Notes: generated from the letters alone by a model not told the origin. 64,000 nucleotides of DNA from RH-AL1 sp965198715 (GCA_965198715.1 CBDAPV010000002.1:1860001-1924000), one strand, 5' to 3'; positions 47,031-56,388 are shown, counted from the first letter of the stretch. Numbers and translations are program-made.

Positions 47031-47570
47031 CTAGGGCAAGGGCGAGAGCTCGGGCCAGTCGACGACGTGATCGGCGTAATCGCGCATCTTGACCGTCGTC
47101 TCGGTGCCGCTCAGGCGGTTGCGCACCGAGATGCCGGCCTCGTGCACGCTCTCGGGCGAGCCCGAAACCAGGGGGTGCCAATCGGCCAGCGGCCGTCCCT
47201 CGGCTACGAGACGATAGGCGCAGCTCCCCGGCAGCCAGCGCAGCGCGCGCACCACGGCCGGGGTCAGCTGAATGCAATCCGACACCTTGCGGTGGCGCTT
47301 GGCGTAGTTGGCGCAGGCGCACGTCCCGGCATCGAACAGCTTGCAGCCGACGTCGGTGTTGACGATCTCACCGCTGTCCTCGTCCTCGAGCTTGACCAGG
47401 CAGCAGCGCCCGCAGCGGTCGCACAGGGCTTCCCACTCGGCCGGATCCATCTGCTCGAGCGTCTTGGTCTCCCAGAAGCGCTCGGCCAGAGGTTCGACGC
47501 AAGCGCCGCCATCTTTCAGCTGCCTTGTTTGGGCAGATCCTGTATCGTCGCGGGACGGGCGAGGCGGCAT
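47031..47570 (-). CDS. YcgN/UPF0260 family cysteine cluster protein
   Basis: The 179-residue protein has the cysteine cluster CDRCGRCC and further conserved cysteines in VGCKLFDAGTCACANY, SDCIQL and GSCAYRL, the CxxCxxCC family (UPF0153/UPF0260, YcgN) likely to bind zinc or an Fe-S cluster. FWETKTLEQMDPAEWEALC is the family start; the first 25 residues are variable. ATG 47570 is used; the longer frame upstream is not conserved-looking. It is divergent from the PBP1A gene. Biological role unknown. Confidence 0.85.
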   Translation of the reverse strand: MPPRPSRDDTGSAQTRQLKDGGACVEPLAERFWETKTLEQMDPAEWEALCDRCGRCCLVKLEDEDSGEIVNTDVGCKLFDAGTCACANYAKRHRKVSDCIQLTPAVVRALRWLPGSCAYRLVAEGRPLADWHPLVSGSPESVHEAGISVRNRLSGTETTVKMRDYADHVVDWPELSPLP

Positions 47571-47669
47571 GCGGATTGCGCGGAAGCTCACGTGGGGGCG
47601 GGCCGGGCATCCGCCTTGCGCTCCGCCGACCGCCCAGTCAAGACCGCCCTGTCCCGAGAGACGCGCCGT

Positions 47670-50012
47670 TTGAAGAAGCTCGCGCACTGGTTCATCCGCT
47701 GGCTGATCGGCCCATGGATCGATGCGGCGGGCGCTTGGCTCGAGCGTCGGCGTCCTTGGATCGAGGCCCGTCGCGCCGATATCGAGCGGCTACGCTATTC
47801 GCCGCACCTGGAGCGCCTGCGCCGCGGCATGCTCGCGCTCGACTCGTGGATCGACTCCTCGGTCTGGGGCAGTGGCCACAGCGCGTCGGGCAGCTACGAG
47901 CGCTTCGCGCTGTTCATGGAGCGCTTCCACGTCACCGGCGCCAAGCGCATCGCGGTCGAGGTCGGCTGCGAGGCTTTTACCCTCTCGATCGCCGGCGGTT
48001 TCGTGCTGCTCGCGCTGGCGATCCCGGCCTTCGAGCTGACCTCCGAAGACTGGCTGAAGAAGCAGGATCTCGCCGTCACCTTCCTCGATCGCTACGGCCA
48101 GGAGGTCGGGCGTCGCGGCATCCGCCACGACGACGCCGTGCCTTTCGACGAGCTGCCGCCCAACCTGATCCACGCCCTCATCGCCACGGAGGATCGTCGC
48201 TTCTTCGATCATTACGGCATCGACGTCATCGGCACGATGCGCGCGCTGCTGGTGAACTCGCGCTCCGAAGGCGTGCGGCAGGGCGGTTCGTCCCTGACCC
48301 AGCAGCTGGCCAAGAACCTGTTCCTCTCCAACGAGCGCACGCTGCCGCGCAAGGTCAACGAGGCCTTCCTCGCGCTCTGGCTCGAGGCGCACCTCTCCAA
48401 GCGCGAGATTCTCAGCCTCTATCTCGACCGCGCCTATCTCGGCGGCGGCACCTTCGGCGTCCAGGCGGCTTCCGAGTTCTATTTTGGCAAGTCGGTGCGC
48501 GACCTCACCCTGCCCGAGGCGGCGATGATCGCCGGCCTGTTCAAGGCGCCGACGAAATACGCCCCGCACATCAACCTGCCGGCGGCGCGCGCGCGGGCCA
48601 ACGACGTGCTGAACAACATGGTCGAGGCCGGCTACCTCACCGCCGGCCAGATCTACGCCGCCCAGCGCAACCCGGCGACGCCGGTCGATCGCCAGCAGGA
48701 AACCTCGCCGGACTGGTACCTTGACTGGGCCTACAACGAGGTTCGCGACCTCGCCTCCGACGGCAAGTTCGGCGACGAGACCGTGCTGACGGTGCGCACC
48801 GGGCTTGACCCGGCGCTGCAGCAGCACGTCGAGGCGACCATCGAGAGCTACCTGCGCCAGTACGGCCAGAGCTCCAACGTGGGACAGGCGGCGGCGGTGA
48901 TCCTCGACCCCAACGGGGCGGTCCGCGCCATCGTCGGCGGCCGCGACTATGGCGTCAGCCAGTTCAACCGCGCCACCGACGCGCTCCGACAGCCCGGCTC
49001 CTCGTTCAAGCCCTACCTCTACCTGACGGCGCTCATGAGCGGCAAGTTCAAGCCCTCCAGCGTGATCTCCGGCGCTTCGCTTTGCCTTGGCAAGGACTAT
49101 TGCCCGCACAATTACGACGACGAAACGGCGGGCCGCCTAACATTGTCGTCGGCGCTGGCCATGTCGCTCAACACCGCCGCGATCCGGCTCTCGATCGAGA
49201 TCGGCGACGGCACCACCGCCTGGAACAAGGCCAAGGACGGACGGGCGAAGGTGGTTGCCACCGCGCGCCGCATGGGCATCACCACGCCCCTGCCCGACAC
49301 GGTGTCGCTGCCGCTGGGCGCCGACGCGGTGAAGGTCATCGAGCACGCCGGCGCCTACGCGACCTTCGCCAGCGGCGGCAAGCATACGCCCCCCTACGCC
49401 GCCTCCACGGTGACCAGCCGGCGCGGCGAGGTGCTCTACGAGCACGACCGCGACGGCCACATGCCCGAGCAGGTCATCGACCCGAACGCGATCGCGATGA
49501 TGAACACGATGCTGCGCCAGGTGGTGACCGGCGGCACCGGCCGCGCGGCCGACATTCCCGGCCTGCCGGTCGCCGGCAAGACCGGCACCACGAACGGCTA
49601 CCACGACGCCTGGTTCGTCGGCTTCACCGGCAACTACGTCGGCGCGGTCTGGTACGGCAACGACGACTATCAGTCGATGAACGAGGTGACCGGCGGCAAG
49701 CTGCCGGCGCGCACCTGGCATGACATCATGGAATTCGCCCACCAGAACGTCGAACCCAAGCCGGTGCCCGGCCTGCCGGCGCCCTCCGCCAAGGTGGCGG
49801 TGACGGCCAGCGGCGACGGCACCGGCGACAACACCCTGCCGCGGCGGCCGGCGACCTTGACCAAGGCGACCGCCGATGTGCTGGCATCCATCGCCAATGC
49901 CGCGAGCGTGGCCGAGATGGGCCGCGCCCCGCGGGCCGAGAGCATGGTGGCGCCGGGGACCGGCATTGTCGACATGCCGCGGGTGCCGGGCAAGGTCACC
50001 GACCTGCGGTGA
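47670..50012 (+). CDS. Class A penicillin-binding protein (PBP1A family)
   Basis: This bifunctional peptidoglycan synthase has about 780 residues. A cytosolic Trp/Arg-rich helix (1-95) precedes one membrane segment (about 99-121). The glycosyltransferase domain has catalytic Glu174 in ATEDRRFFDHYG and GGSSLTQQLAKNL. The transpeptidase domain has the SxxK serine Ser444 in QPGSSFKPYL, SLN (SxN box) and GKTGTTNGYHDAWF (KTG box). The C-terminal tail is Pro/Ala-rich. No ATG precedes the domain; TTG 47670, ten bases after GAGAG, is the likeliest start. Confidence 0.92.
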   Translation: MKKLAHWFIRWLIGPWIDAAGAWLERRRPWIEARRADIERLRYSPHLERLRRGMLALDSWIDSSVWGSGHSASGSYERFALFMERFHVTGAKRIAVEVGCEAFTLSIAGGFVLLALAIPAFELTSEDWLKKQDLAVTFLDRYGQEVGRRGIRHDDAVPFDELPPNLIHALIATEDRRFFDHYGIDVIGTMRALLVNSRSEGVRQGGSSLTQQLAKNLFLSNERTLPRKVNEAFLALWLEAHLSKREILSLYLDRAYLGGGTFGVQAASEFYFGKSVRDLTLPEAAMIAGLFKAPTKYAPHINLPAARARANDVLNNMVEAGYLTAGQIYAAQRNPATPVDRQQETSPDWYLDWAYNEVRDLASDGKFGDETVLTVRTGLDPALQQHVEATIESYLRQYGQSSNVGQAAAVILDPNGAVRAIVGGRDYGVSQFNRATDALRQPGSSFKPYLYLTALMSGKFKPSSVISGASLCLGKDYCPHNYDDETAGRLTLSSALAMSLNTAAIRLSIEIGDGTTAWNKAKDGRAKVVATARRMGITTPLPDTVSLPLGADAVKVIEHAGAYATFASGGKHTPPYAASTVTSRRGEVLYEHDRDGHMPEQVIDPNAIAMMNTMLRQVVTGGTGRAADIPGLPVAGKTGTTNGYHDAWFVGFTGNYVGAVWYGNDDYQSMNEVTGGKLPARTWHDIMEFAHQNVEPKPVPGLPAPSAKVAVTASGDGTGDNTLPRRPATLTKATADVLASIANAASVAEMGRAPRAESMVAPGTGIVDMPRVPGKVTDLR

Positions 50013-50047
50013 GCCTGGTGCCGGCGGAACCATCGCGCGAGGGAACC

Positions 50048-50626
50048 ATGCGGCTCTCGACCTTGCTCAGGATCGTCGTCGCCGTGCTCGCGGGCGTGAT
50101 CCTCGGCCTGCTCGTCACCGTCAGGAGCCTCGACCTCGACACGCGCGGCATCGTGGCCGGCGCCTGGCGCACCACGCCGCGGGACGGCAGCGGCCAGGTC
50201 GATCCCTATGCGCTCGCCGCCAACGCCCGCGCCGGCCTGCTGCCGCTCGGCGAGTCGGAGGGGCTGAGCTTCATCGCCGTCACCGACGATCGCGGCACCA
50301 CGCTCGACGGCGCCTGCGACTACACGGTCGAAGGCCCGATGCCGCCGGCCCGCTACTGGACGCTGAGCCTGCTCGACGCCGCCGGCTTCCCGCTCGACGA
50401 TCCGGCGAAGCGCTACGGCTTCACCTCGGCGGAGGTGCTGCGCCTCGACAAGGCACCGGTGACGATTGCGGTCTCGCCGCAGGCGCAGCCCGGCAATTGG
50501 CTGCCGACGGGCGCGAGACGGCGCTTCGTGCTGATGCTGCGCCTCTACGACACCAGCCTGACCGCGGGGGGCACCGATTTCGCCGCGCTGAAGATGCCCA
50601 CCGTCGCGCGAGGCACGTGCCTGTGA
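50048..50626 (+). CDS. DUF1214 domain-containing membrane-anchored protein
   Basis: The 192-residue protein has one N-terminal hydrophobic segment (about 5-27) and a DUF1214 domain (DPYALAANARAGLLPLG, PARYWTLSLLDAAG, YGFTSAEVLR, GNWLPTGARRRFVLMLRLYD). GAGGG precedes ATG 50048; a GTG at 50009 is less likely. Its stop overlaps the GTG start of the DUF1254 gene (GTGA). The DUF1214/DUF1254 pair occurs in this order in many Hyphomicrobiales. Function unknown. Confidence 0.88.
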   Translation: MRLSTLLRIVVAVLAGVILGLLVTVRSLDLDTRGIVAGAWRTTPRDGSGQVDPYALAANARAGLLPLGESEGLSFIAVTDDRGTTLDGACDYTVEGPMPPARYWTLSLLDAAGFPLDDPAKRYGFTSAEVLRLDKAPVTIAVSPQAQPGNWLPTGARRRFVLMLRLYDTSLTAGGTDFAALKMPTVARGTCL

Positions 50627-51213
50627 TCCGCTTACCGCCGCCGCTGCCGCTCGCGGTCGGCGTCGCCATCGTCGGCCTCGTCGCCGGGCTGACGCATCTC
50701 TGCGCCATCCTGCTGCTCCCTGGCGTGGCGACGCGCGACGCCTACGACCTCCTAGCCGCGCGCTATGTCAGGCACGCCGGCATGAGCCTGCTGGCGCCGG
50801 CGCGTCCCGGCGACACGCTGATCCCGTTCCGCGATCCGGCCGCCGTGCAGGGCCTCTGCTTCTTCGATCTCAACAAGGCGCCGACCCGCGTAAGGACCAA
50901 GGTCGAGGAAGGCCGCCTGCTGACGCTGTCGTTCCGTACCCGCGACGGCAGGATCTTCTATTCGATGACCGACCGCGCCGCCCTGCGCGGCAGCATCGAC
51001 ATTCGCCTGGTCACGCCGGCGCAGCTCGCCGAGGTGGTCGCCGGCGACGACGAGGATGCAGGCCTGCCCGAAGAGCTGCGGCTGAAGGCGCCTGCAACCG
51101 CCGGGCTGATCGTCGCCACGGCGCTGATCGCCCGGCCGAGCGAACGCGCCGAGGCCGAGGCCCGCATCAAGGCCATTGAGTGCAAGCCGGAAGCGCTCGA
51201 CGCTCCTTCTTAG
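50623..51213 (+). CDS. DUF1254 domain-containing membrane-anchored protein
   Basis: The 196-residue protein starts with a GTG overlapping the previous stop. It has a hydrophobic segment at about 9-32 and then a DUF1254 region (GVATRDAYDLL, RDPAAVQGLCFFDL, FRTRDGRIFYSMTDRAA, LVTPAQLAEV). It is short compared with the large soluble DUF1254-DUF1214 proteins of other bacteria: here the two domains are carried on two coupled genes. Probably inner-membrane anchored and facing the periplasm. Convergent with nadD. Confidence 0.86.
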   Translation: MIRLPPPLPLAVGVAIVGLVAGLTHLCAILLLPGVATRDAYDLLAARYVRHAGMSLLAPARPGDTLIPFRDPAAVQGLCFFDLNKAPTRVRTKVEEGRLLTLSFRTRDGRIFYSMTDRAALRGSIDIRLVTPAQLAEVVAGDDEDAGLPEELRLKAPATAGLIVATALIARPSERAEAEARIKAIECKPEALDAPS

Positions 51214-51338
51214 AGCATCGAACGGGTGATTCAGAGTCGCTTCGCGACACTTAAATGTCTGTCCTTGCCGCGCTTTACAGTTGGAGAAAGTCCACAAAAG
51301 CGGACGTTACTCTAGATTTGAGCGCAAGAGCTCTTTTG

Positions 51339-51974
51339 TTAACCCGAAACGCCGCGCGGACCGGCGGCGCGGATGGCAGTCGAGGAGAGCGGCGAGCGCT
51401 TGCCGTGGAGGAATACGTAGGCCGGGGGCGACGACGTTGCCAGGCACGCCGCGGCGCATTCGGGAAGCCGACACCCGGCGAGCGCCGCGGCGGCGCGGGT
51501 CTGGGCGGCGCGCAGCGTCGAGCCCGGACGATCGACGACACCCATCGGCATGGTTGCGGCGATGGTGCGCCACTTTTTCCAGAGGTGAAGATCGGCGAAA
51601 CTGTCGGCGCCCATCAGCCAGACGAACCGCACCGAGGGGCAACGCGCGACCAGCGCGGCGACGAGATCGCAGGTGTAGGGCGAGCCGAGCTGACGCTCGA
51701 AGCCGGAGATCGCGATGCGCGGATGCGCGGCCACCTCGGCCGCATCGGCCATGCGCTCGGCCTGCGAAGGCAGGCCGCGCGTGTCCTTCAGCGGATTGCC
51801 GGGCGAGACCAGCCACCACACCCGATCGAGATCGAGCCGGCGCAGCGCCAGCAGGCTGGCCGCGCGATGGCCGTCGTGGGGCGGGTTGAAGGAGCCGCCG
51901 AAGACCCCGATCCGCTGGTCCCGCCCGTGCGGCGGCAGGCCGGCGAAGACGGGTGAGATCGGCGCGCCGATCAC
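51339..51974 (-). CDS. nadD: Nicotinate-nucleotide adenylyltransferase
   Basis: NadD adenylates nicotinate mononucleotide in NAD synthesis. The 211-residue protein has the nucleotidyltransferase motif GVFGGSFNPPHDGH (about 23-36), WWLVSPGNPLKD, the SPYTCDLV region, GADSFADLHLWKKW and the C-terminal PLSSTAIR. It starts with GTG 51974, ten bases after the proA stop, in the usual alphaproteobacterial proA-nadD order. The genes that often follow (rsfS, rlmH) are absent here; a convergent DUF1254 gene lies downstream. Confidence 0.93.
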   Translation of the reverse strand: MIGAPISPVFAGLPPHGRDQRIGVFGGSFNPPHDGHRAASLLALRRLDLDRVWWLVSPGNPLKDTRGLPSQAERMADAAEVAAHPRIAISGFERQLGSPYTCDLVAALVARCPSVRFVWLMGADSFADLHLWKKWRTIAATMPMGVVDRPGSTLRAAQTRAAAALAGCRLPECAAACLATSSPPAYVFLHGKRSPLSSTAIRAAGPRGVSG

Positions 51975-51984
51975 CGCGCGAGGA

Positions 51985-53283
51985 TCACGGCCTAACCTGC
52001 CCGGTGCCGTGCACCTTGTACTTGAAGGTGGTGAGCTGCTCGACGCCAACCGGGCCGCGCGCGTGCAGCCGGCCGGTGGCGATGCCGATCTCGCCGCCGA
52101 AGCCGAACTCGCCGCCGTCGGCGAATTGCGTCGAGGCGTTGTGCAGCACGATCGCGGAATCGACCTCGCGCAGGAAGCGGGTCGCGGCGGCCATGTCCTC
52201 GGCGACGATGCAATCGGTGTGGCGCGACCCGTAGCGCTCGACGTGCGCAATGGCCTCGTCGAGCCCGTCGACGACCTTCACGGCGAGGATGGCGTCGAGG
52301 TATTCGGTGCGCCAGTCGGCCTCGGTCACCGGCACCACGCGGGCGTCGATGGCGCCGCTCTCCACGTCGCCGCGGATCTCGCAGCCGGCGTCGAGCAGGT
52401 CGCGCACGAGGTCGCCGTGGAGCGGCGACCCGCGATCGACCAGCAGGGTCTCGGCGGCGCCGCAGACGCTGGTGCGGCGCAGCTTGGCGTTGCGCACGAT
52501 CGCCAGCGCCTTGGCCCTGTTGGCGGAGGCATGCACGTAGACGTGGTTGTTGCCCTCGAGATGGGCGAACACCGGCACGCGGGCTTCCGCCTGGACGCGG
52601 GCGACCAGGCTCGGGCCGCCGCGCGGCACGATGACGTCGAGGTTGCCGTCGAGGCCGCGCAGCATGGCGCCCACGGCGGCGCGGTCGCGCACCGGCACCA
52701 GCGTGATCGCCGCCTCCGGCAGCCCGGCCGCGCGCAGCCCGTCGACGAGGCAGGCGTGGATCAGGCTCGCCGAGTGGTAGCTCTCCGAGCCGCCGCGCAG
52801 GATCGCGGCATTGCCCGCCTTGAGGCACAGCGCGCCGGCGTCGGCGGTGACCGCCGGCCGGCTCTCGAAGACGATGCCGATGACGCCGAGCGGCACGGCG
52901 ACCCGCTCGATGACAAGGCCGTTGGGCCGCTCGAAGCGGGCGAGCACCCGGTCGACCGGGTCCGGCAGCGCCGCGATGGCCTCGAGCCCTGCCGCGATAC
53001 CCGCGATGCGCCCGGGGTCGAGCGCGAGCCGATCGACGAAGGCCGGCGCCGCCCGGCGCGCCGTCGCCTCGGCGATGTCGCGCCGGTTGGCGGCGAGGAT
53101 CTCCCCGGCCCTTCCGCGCACGCTCGCCGCCGCGCTGCGCAACGCCGCCGAGCGGTCGTCGTCCGCGGAGGCGGCGAGCACGCGGGCGGCGGCGCGCGCG
53201 GCCCGACCCAGCGCGGTCATGACGGCATCGATGTCGGTGGCGTCCGCGTCCGGCTTGGCTTCGGCGAACTTCAGCTGTTCCAT
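51985..53283 (-). CDS. proA: Glutamate-5-semialdehyde dehydrogenase (gamma-glutamyl phosphate reductase)
   Basis: ProA reduces gamma-glutamyl phosphate to glutamate-5-semialdehyde in proline synthesis. The 432-residue protein has the aldehyde-dehydrogenase fold with catalytic cysteine in RRTSVCGAAETLLV. It also has VPLGVIGIVFESRPAVT, the LKAGNAAILRGGSE region and the C-terminal FGFGGEIGIATGRLHARGPVG. ATG 53283 gives the family start; an upstream extension is not supported. proB, which often precedes it, is not in the window. nadD follows. Confidence 0.95.
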   Translation of the reverse strand: MEQLKFAEAKPDADATDIDAVMTALGRAARAAARVLAASADDDRSAALRSAAASVRGRAGEILAANRRDIAEATARRAAPAFVDRLALDPGRIAGIAAGLEAIAALPDPVDRVLARFERPNGLVIERVAVPLGVIGIVFESRPAVTADAGALCLKAGNAAILRGGSESYHSASLIHACLVDGLRAAGLPEAAITLVPVRDRAAVGAMLRGLDGNLDVIVPRGGPSLVARVQAEARVPVFAHLEGNNHVYVHASANRAKALAIVRNAKLRRTSVCGAAETLLVDRGSPLHGDLVRDLLDAGCEIRGDVESGAIDARVVPVTEADWRTEYLDAILAVKVVDGLDEAIAHVERYGSRHTDCIVAEDMAAATRFLREVDSAIVLHNASTQFADGGEFGFGGEIGIATGRLHARGPVGVEQLTTFKYKVHGTGQVRP

Positions 53284-53399
53284 GGCTGCGCTTATCGCGC
53301 CCGGCTTCTTTTGCTGCAACCCTCTTGGCTGCAACCCTCTTGCGCCATAATGGGACCACTACAGGACAGGGAAACTAACAGTCACGACGTCTTCAAACG

Positions 53400-53424
53400 A
53401 AATATTAAGGTTAAACGCTCACCT
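53400..53424 (+). promoter_or_regulatory. AT-rich upstream box of the outer-membrane protein gene
   Basis: AAATATTAAGGT followed closely by ACGCT, 70 bases before the start codon. The same AAATATTAAGGT...ACGCT arrangement occurs before the PilZ gene (60712-60736). A run of TTAA words (TTAAGGTTAA, CCTTAAG) makes this spot stand out in GC-rich surroundings. It probably belongs to the promoter; the factor is unknown. Confidence 0.4.
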
Positions 53425-53471
53425 TAAGTGAGACCCGGAGAGTCGGCGTTCAAGTTTACGGAGCGTTTACC

Positions 53472-54467
53472 ATGATGAAGCGATTGGTTCTTACCGTCGC
53501 GCTGGCCGGAGTTTCCGGCGGCGCCTTCGCCGCGGATCTCCGCGGCCCCATCATCGAAGCCCCGCCGCCGCTGCCCGCGCCGGTCGCAGGCTTCAGCTGG
53601 ACCGGCGGCTACGCCGGCGTCAACGTCGGCTTCGGCGGCGGCAGCACCAACTACGGCTACAACGTAGGTGGTCAGGGCTACACCAATGCCGGCTACAACA
53701 ACGGCTACGGCAACAATGGCGGCTACGGCAACAACAACTATCCCCTAGGCGGCGGCTACTCGTGTAATTGCGACGGCTATCAGAGCGGCAGCTACGGCGG
53801 CGAGGCCTACAGCAACAACAGTAGCCAAGGCCAGGCGTTCAATTACAACGCGAGCGGCGCCGAGCGGCTGCGCGACAGCGGCGTCGTCGGCGGCGTGCAG
53901 ATCGGCTACAACTACGCCATCACCGGCTTCGGCGGCTATGGCCATGGCGGCCTCAGCGCCGTCCCGGTGATCGGCGTCGAGGCCGACTTCGACGGCTCGG
54001 GCATCAGCTCGGGCGGCGCTCTCAGCCAGTTCGCTCAGGGCTTTCCCATCGGCGTCTCGAACTACGTCGGTGTCGAGAGCGACTTGAAGTATTTCGGCAC
54101 GGTCCGCGGCCGCCTCGGCGTCGCGTTCGACCGCCTCCTGGTCTACGGCACCGGCGGCTTCGCCTACGGCCAGACCAGCGACACGGTGGTCTCGCCCGCC
54201 AACGGCGTGTACAACCACGCTTCGAACTTCCACACCGGCTACGCCTTTGGAGGCGGCTTTGAATTCGCTCTCACGAACAACCTGCTGCTGCGCGCCGAAT
54301 ACCTCCACATCGACCTGAACAGCAAGGCAATCGTCGCCAATGGCGGCAACGAGTATCTCAACTACAGCGTGTACGAGAAACCCAGCCTCGACATCGTCCG
54401 CGCCGGCCTCGACTACAAGTTCGACTTCGCCCGCGCTGTCGCCCCGCCGGTCATCGCCCGCTACTGA
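53472..54467 (+). CDS. Outer-membrane beta-barrel protein, Omp31/OmpW-like, with Asn/Gly/Tyr-rich insert
   Basis: The 331-residue precursor has a signal peptide (about 1-21, ending AFAAD) and the family start PAPVAGFSWTGGYAGVNVG. A low-complexity insert (about 56-127) is built of Asn, Gly and Tyr (NNGYGNNGGYGNNNY). The barrel then continues (GVVGGVQIGYNYAI, GVEADFDGSG, RGRLGVAFDRLLVYGTGGFAYG, LLLRAEYLHIDL) to a terminal aromatic residue (IARY). It matches the abundant Omp31/Omp25-type proteins of Hyphomicrobiales. The insert replaces the first surface loop. Confidence 0.9.
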   Translation: MMKRLVLTVALAGVSGGAFAADLRGPIIEAPPPLPAPVAGFSWTGGYAGVNVGFGGGSTNYGYNVGGQGYTNAGYNNGYGNNGGYGNNNYPLGGGYSCNCDGYQSGSYGGEAYSNNSSQGQAFNYNASGAERLRDSGVVGGVQIGYNYAITGFGGYGHGGLSAVPVIGVEADFDGSGISSGGALSQFAQGFPIGVSNYVGVESDLKYFGTVRGRLGVAFDRLLVYGTGGFAYGQTSDTVVSPANGVYNHASNFHTGYAFGGGFEFALTNNLLLRAEYLHIDLNSKAIVANGGNEYLNYSVYEKPSLDIVRAGLDYKFDFARAVAPPVIARY

Positions 54468-54576
54468 CCGATCGACCGAGGCCCTCGCCTGCGACCCTGC
54501 CGCCGCGATGACATCGCGGCGGCAAAGCTTTCAAACAGCCATTCCAAACGGCGCGCATCGTGCTATTCCCTAGCCG

Positions 54577-56388
54577 ATGACGGGAAGTGTGCCTTTGCTG
54601 GAGGAGCGTGCCGCCGCGCCGGCCCCCTGGCGCGATCGGCGGGCCGCGGCGCTCGTGCAGGCGCTCGGCAAGCGCTCGATCGTCCTCATCGGCCTCATGG
54701 GCTGCGGCAAGACCTCGACGGGACGCTGCCTCGCCCGCCGCCTCGGGCTCGAATTCGTCGACGCCGACACCGAGATCGAGTGGGCGGCCGGCATGTCGGT
54801 GTCCGACATCTTCGCCAAGCACGGCGAGGCCTACTTCCGTGACGGCGAGCGTCGGGTCATGGCCCGGCTCCTGTCCGAGGGTCCGCGTGTGATCGCCACG
54901 GGCGGGGGCGCCTACCTCAACGAGAAGACCCGCGCCGGCATCGGCGCCGCGGCGATCTCGATCTGGCTCAAGGCCGATCTCGACGTTCTGTGGCGACGGG
55001 TGCGCCGTCGCTCGCACCGCCCGCTGCTCAAGACCGAGGATCCCGAGGCCACGCTGCGCTCGCTCATGGAGCAGCGCTATCCCGTCTACGGGCGTGCCGA
55101 CGTGACCGTGATCTCGCGCGACGGGCCGCACGACGCGGTCGTCGAGGACGCGATCGGCGCGCTCGAGTTCCATCTTCGCTTCTCGAAGGAGGTGCCGGAG
55201 GTCAAACCGCCGGAGCCACCCGCGCCGACGCTACTCGCCGTTGCGGCGGCCCGACGCGTCGCCGTCGACCTGCCCGGCCGCGCCTACGAGATCCTGATCG
55301 GCCCCAAGCTGCTGGGCGAGGCCGGTGCCGTCCTCGGCCGCCTGGCGCCGGGCTCATCCTGCGCGATCGTGACCGACGAGAACGTCGCCCGCCACCATCT
55401 TGCCCGCCTCGAAGCAAGCCTGGCGCGCGCCGGCATCCGCCATACAGCGATCGTGGTCGCGCCCGGCGAAGCCTCGAAGTCGTTCGCAACCTTCGCCCGC
55501 GTCTGCGACGGCGTGATCGAAGCACGGCTCGAGCGCGGCGACAGCATCCTCGCCTTCGGCGGCGGCGTCATCGGCGACCTCGCCGGCTACGTCGCGGCCA
55601 GCGTGCGCCGCGGCATGCGTCTGGTCCAGATCCCGACCTCGCTGCTCGCCCAGGTGGATTCGTCGGTCGGCGGCAAGACCGGCATCAACTCGCCCCACGG
55701 CAAGAACCTGGTCGGCGCCTTCCACCAGCCGGCCCTGGTGCTCGCCGATTGCGACGTGCTCACCACCCTGCCCCCGCGCGAGTTCGCTGCCGGCTACGCC
55801 GAGGTGGTGAAATACGGACTCATCGGCGACCCGGAGTTCTTCGACTGGCTCGACGGGCATCGCGCCGCTGTCTTCGCCGGCGGGCCGGAGCAGGGCGAAG
55901 CAGTGGCACGCTGCTGCGCCGCCAAGGCGGCCGTGGTGATCCGCGACGAGCGCGAGAGCGGCGAGCGCGCGCTGCTCAACCTCGGTCACACCTTCGGTCA
56001 CGCGCTGGAGCGGCTGACCGGCTACGATGGCACCCGCCTCGTGCACGGCGAAGGCGTGGCGATCGGCATGGCGCAAGCCTTCCGCTTCTCGCACCAGCTC
56101 GGCCATTGCTCGGCGCAGGCCGTCGCGCGGATCGAGGCGCATCTCATCGCGGCCGGCCTGCCGATCCACATCGACGCGATCCCGGGCTTCGACGCCAAGC
56201 CCTTCGACGTGCTCGACGCCATGCGCCAGGACAAGAAGGTGGAACGTGGCGCGCTGACCTTCATCCTCGCCAGGGGCATCGGCCAGGCCTTCATCGCCAA
56301 GGGAATCCAGGGCGACGAGGTGCTGGCCTTCCTCGAGGACGACCTCGGCCGGGATGGCGACCACCGGACCGCGCTGGCCGCGGACTAG
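54577..56388 (+). CDS. aroKB: Fused shikimate kinase / 3-dehydroquinate synthase
   Basis: One 603-residue frame carries two shikimate-pathway enzymes. Residues 1-203 are shikimate kinase: P-loop GLMGCGKTSTGR (39-50), DADTEIE (62-68), the ATGGGAYL motif and the lid RSHRPLL. After a Pro-rich linker (about 204-223), residues 224-603 are 3-dehydroquinate synthase: FGGGVIGDLAGYVA, QVDSSVGGKTGINSP and the zinc-site NLGHTFGHALE and HGEGVAIGM. There is no frameshift between them. In most Hyphomicrobiales they are two adjacent genes. A CNNM/CorC gene follows after 22 nt. Confidence 0.93.
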   Translation: MTGSVPLLEERAAAPAPWRDRRAAALVQALGKRSIVLIGLMGCGKTSTGRCLARRLGLEFVDADTEIEWAAGMSVSDIFAKHGEAYFRDGERRVMARLLSEGPRVIATGGGAYLNEKTRAGIGAAAISIWLKADLDVLWRRVRRRSHRPLLKTEDPEATLRSLMEQRYPVYGRADVTVISRDGPHDAVVEDAIGALEFHLRFSKEVPEVKPPEPPAPTLLAVAAARRVAVDLPGRAYEILIGPKLLGEAGAVLGRLAPGSSCAIVTDENVARHHLARLEASLARAGIRHTAIVVAPGEASKSFATFARVCDGVIEARLERGDSILAFGGGVIGDLAGYVAASVRRGMRLVQIPTSLLAQVDSSVGGKTGINSPHGKNLVGAFHQPALVLADCDVLTTLPPREFAAGYAEVVKYGLIGDPEFFDWLDGHRAAVFAGGPEQGEAVARCCAAKAAVVIRDERESGERALLNLGHTFGHALERLTGYDGTRLVHGEGVAIGMAQAFRFSHQLGHCSAQAVARIEAHLIAAGLPIHIDAIPGFDAKPFDVLDAMRQDKKVERGALTFILARGIGQAFIAKGIQGDEVLAFLEDDLGRDGDHRTALAAD

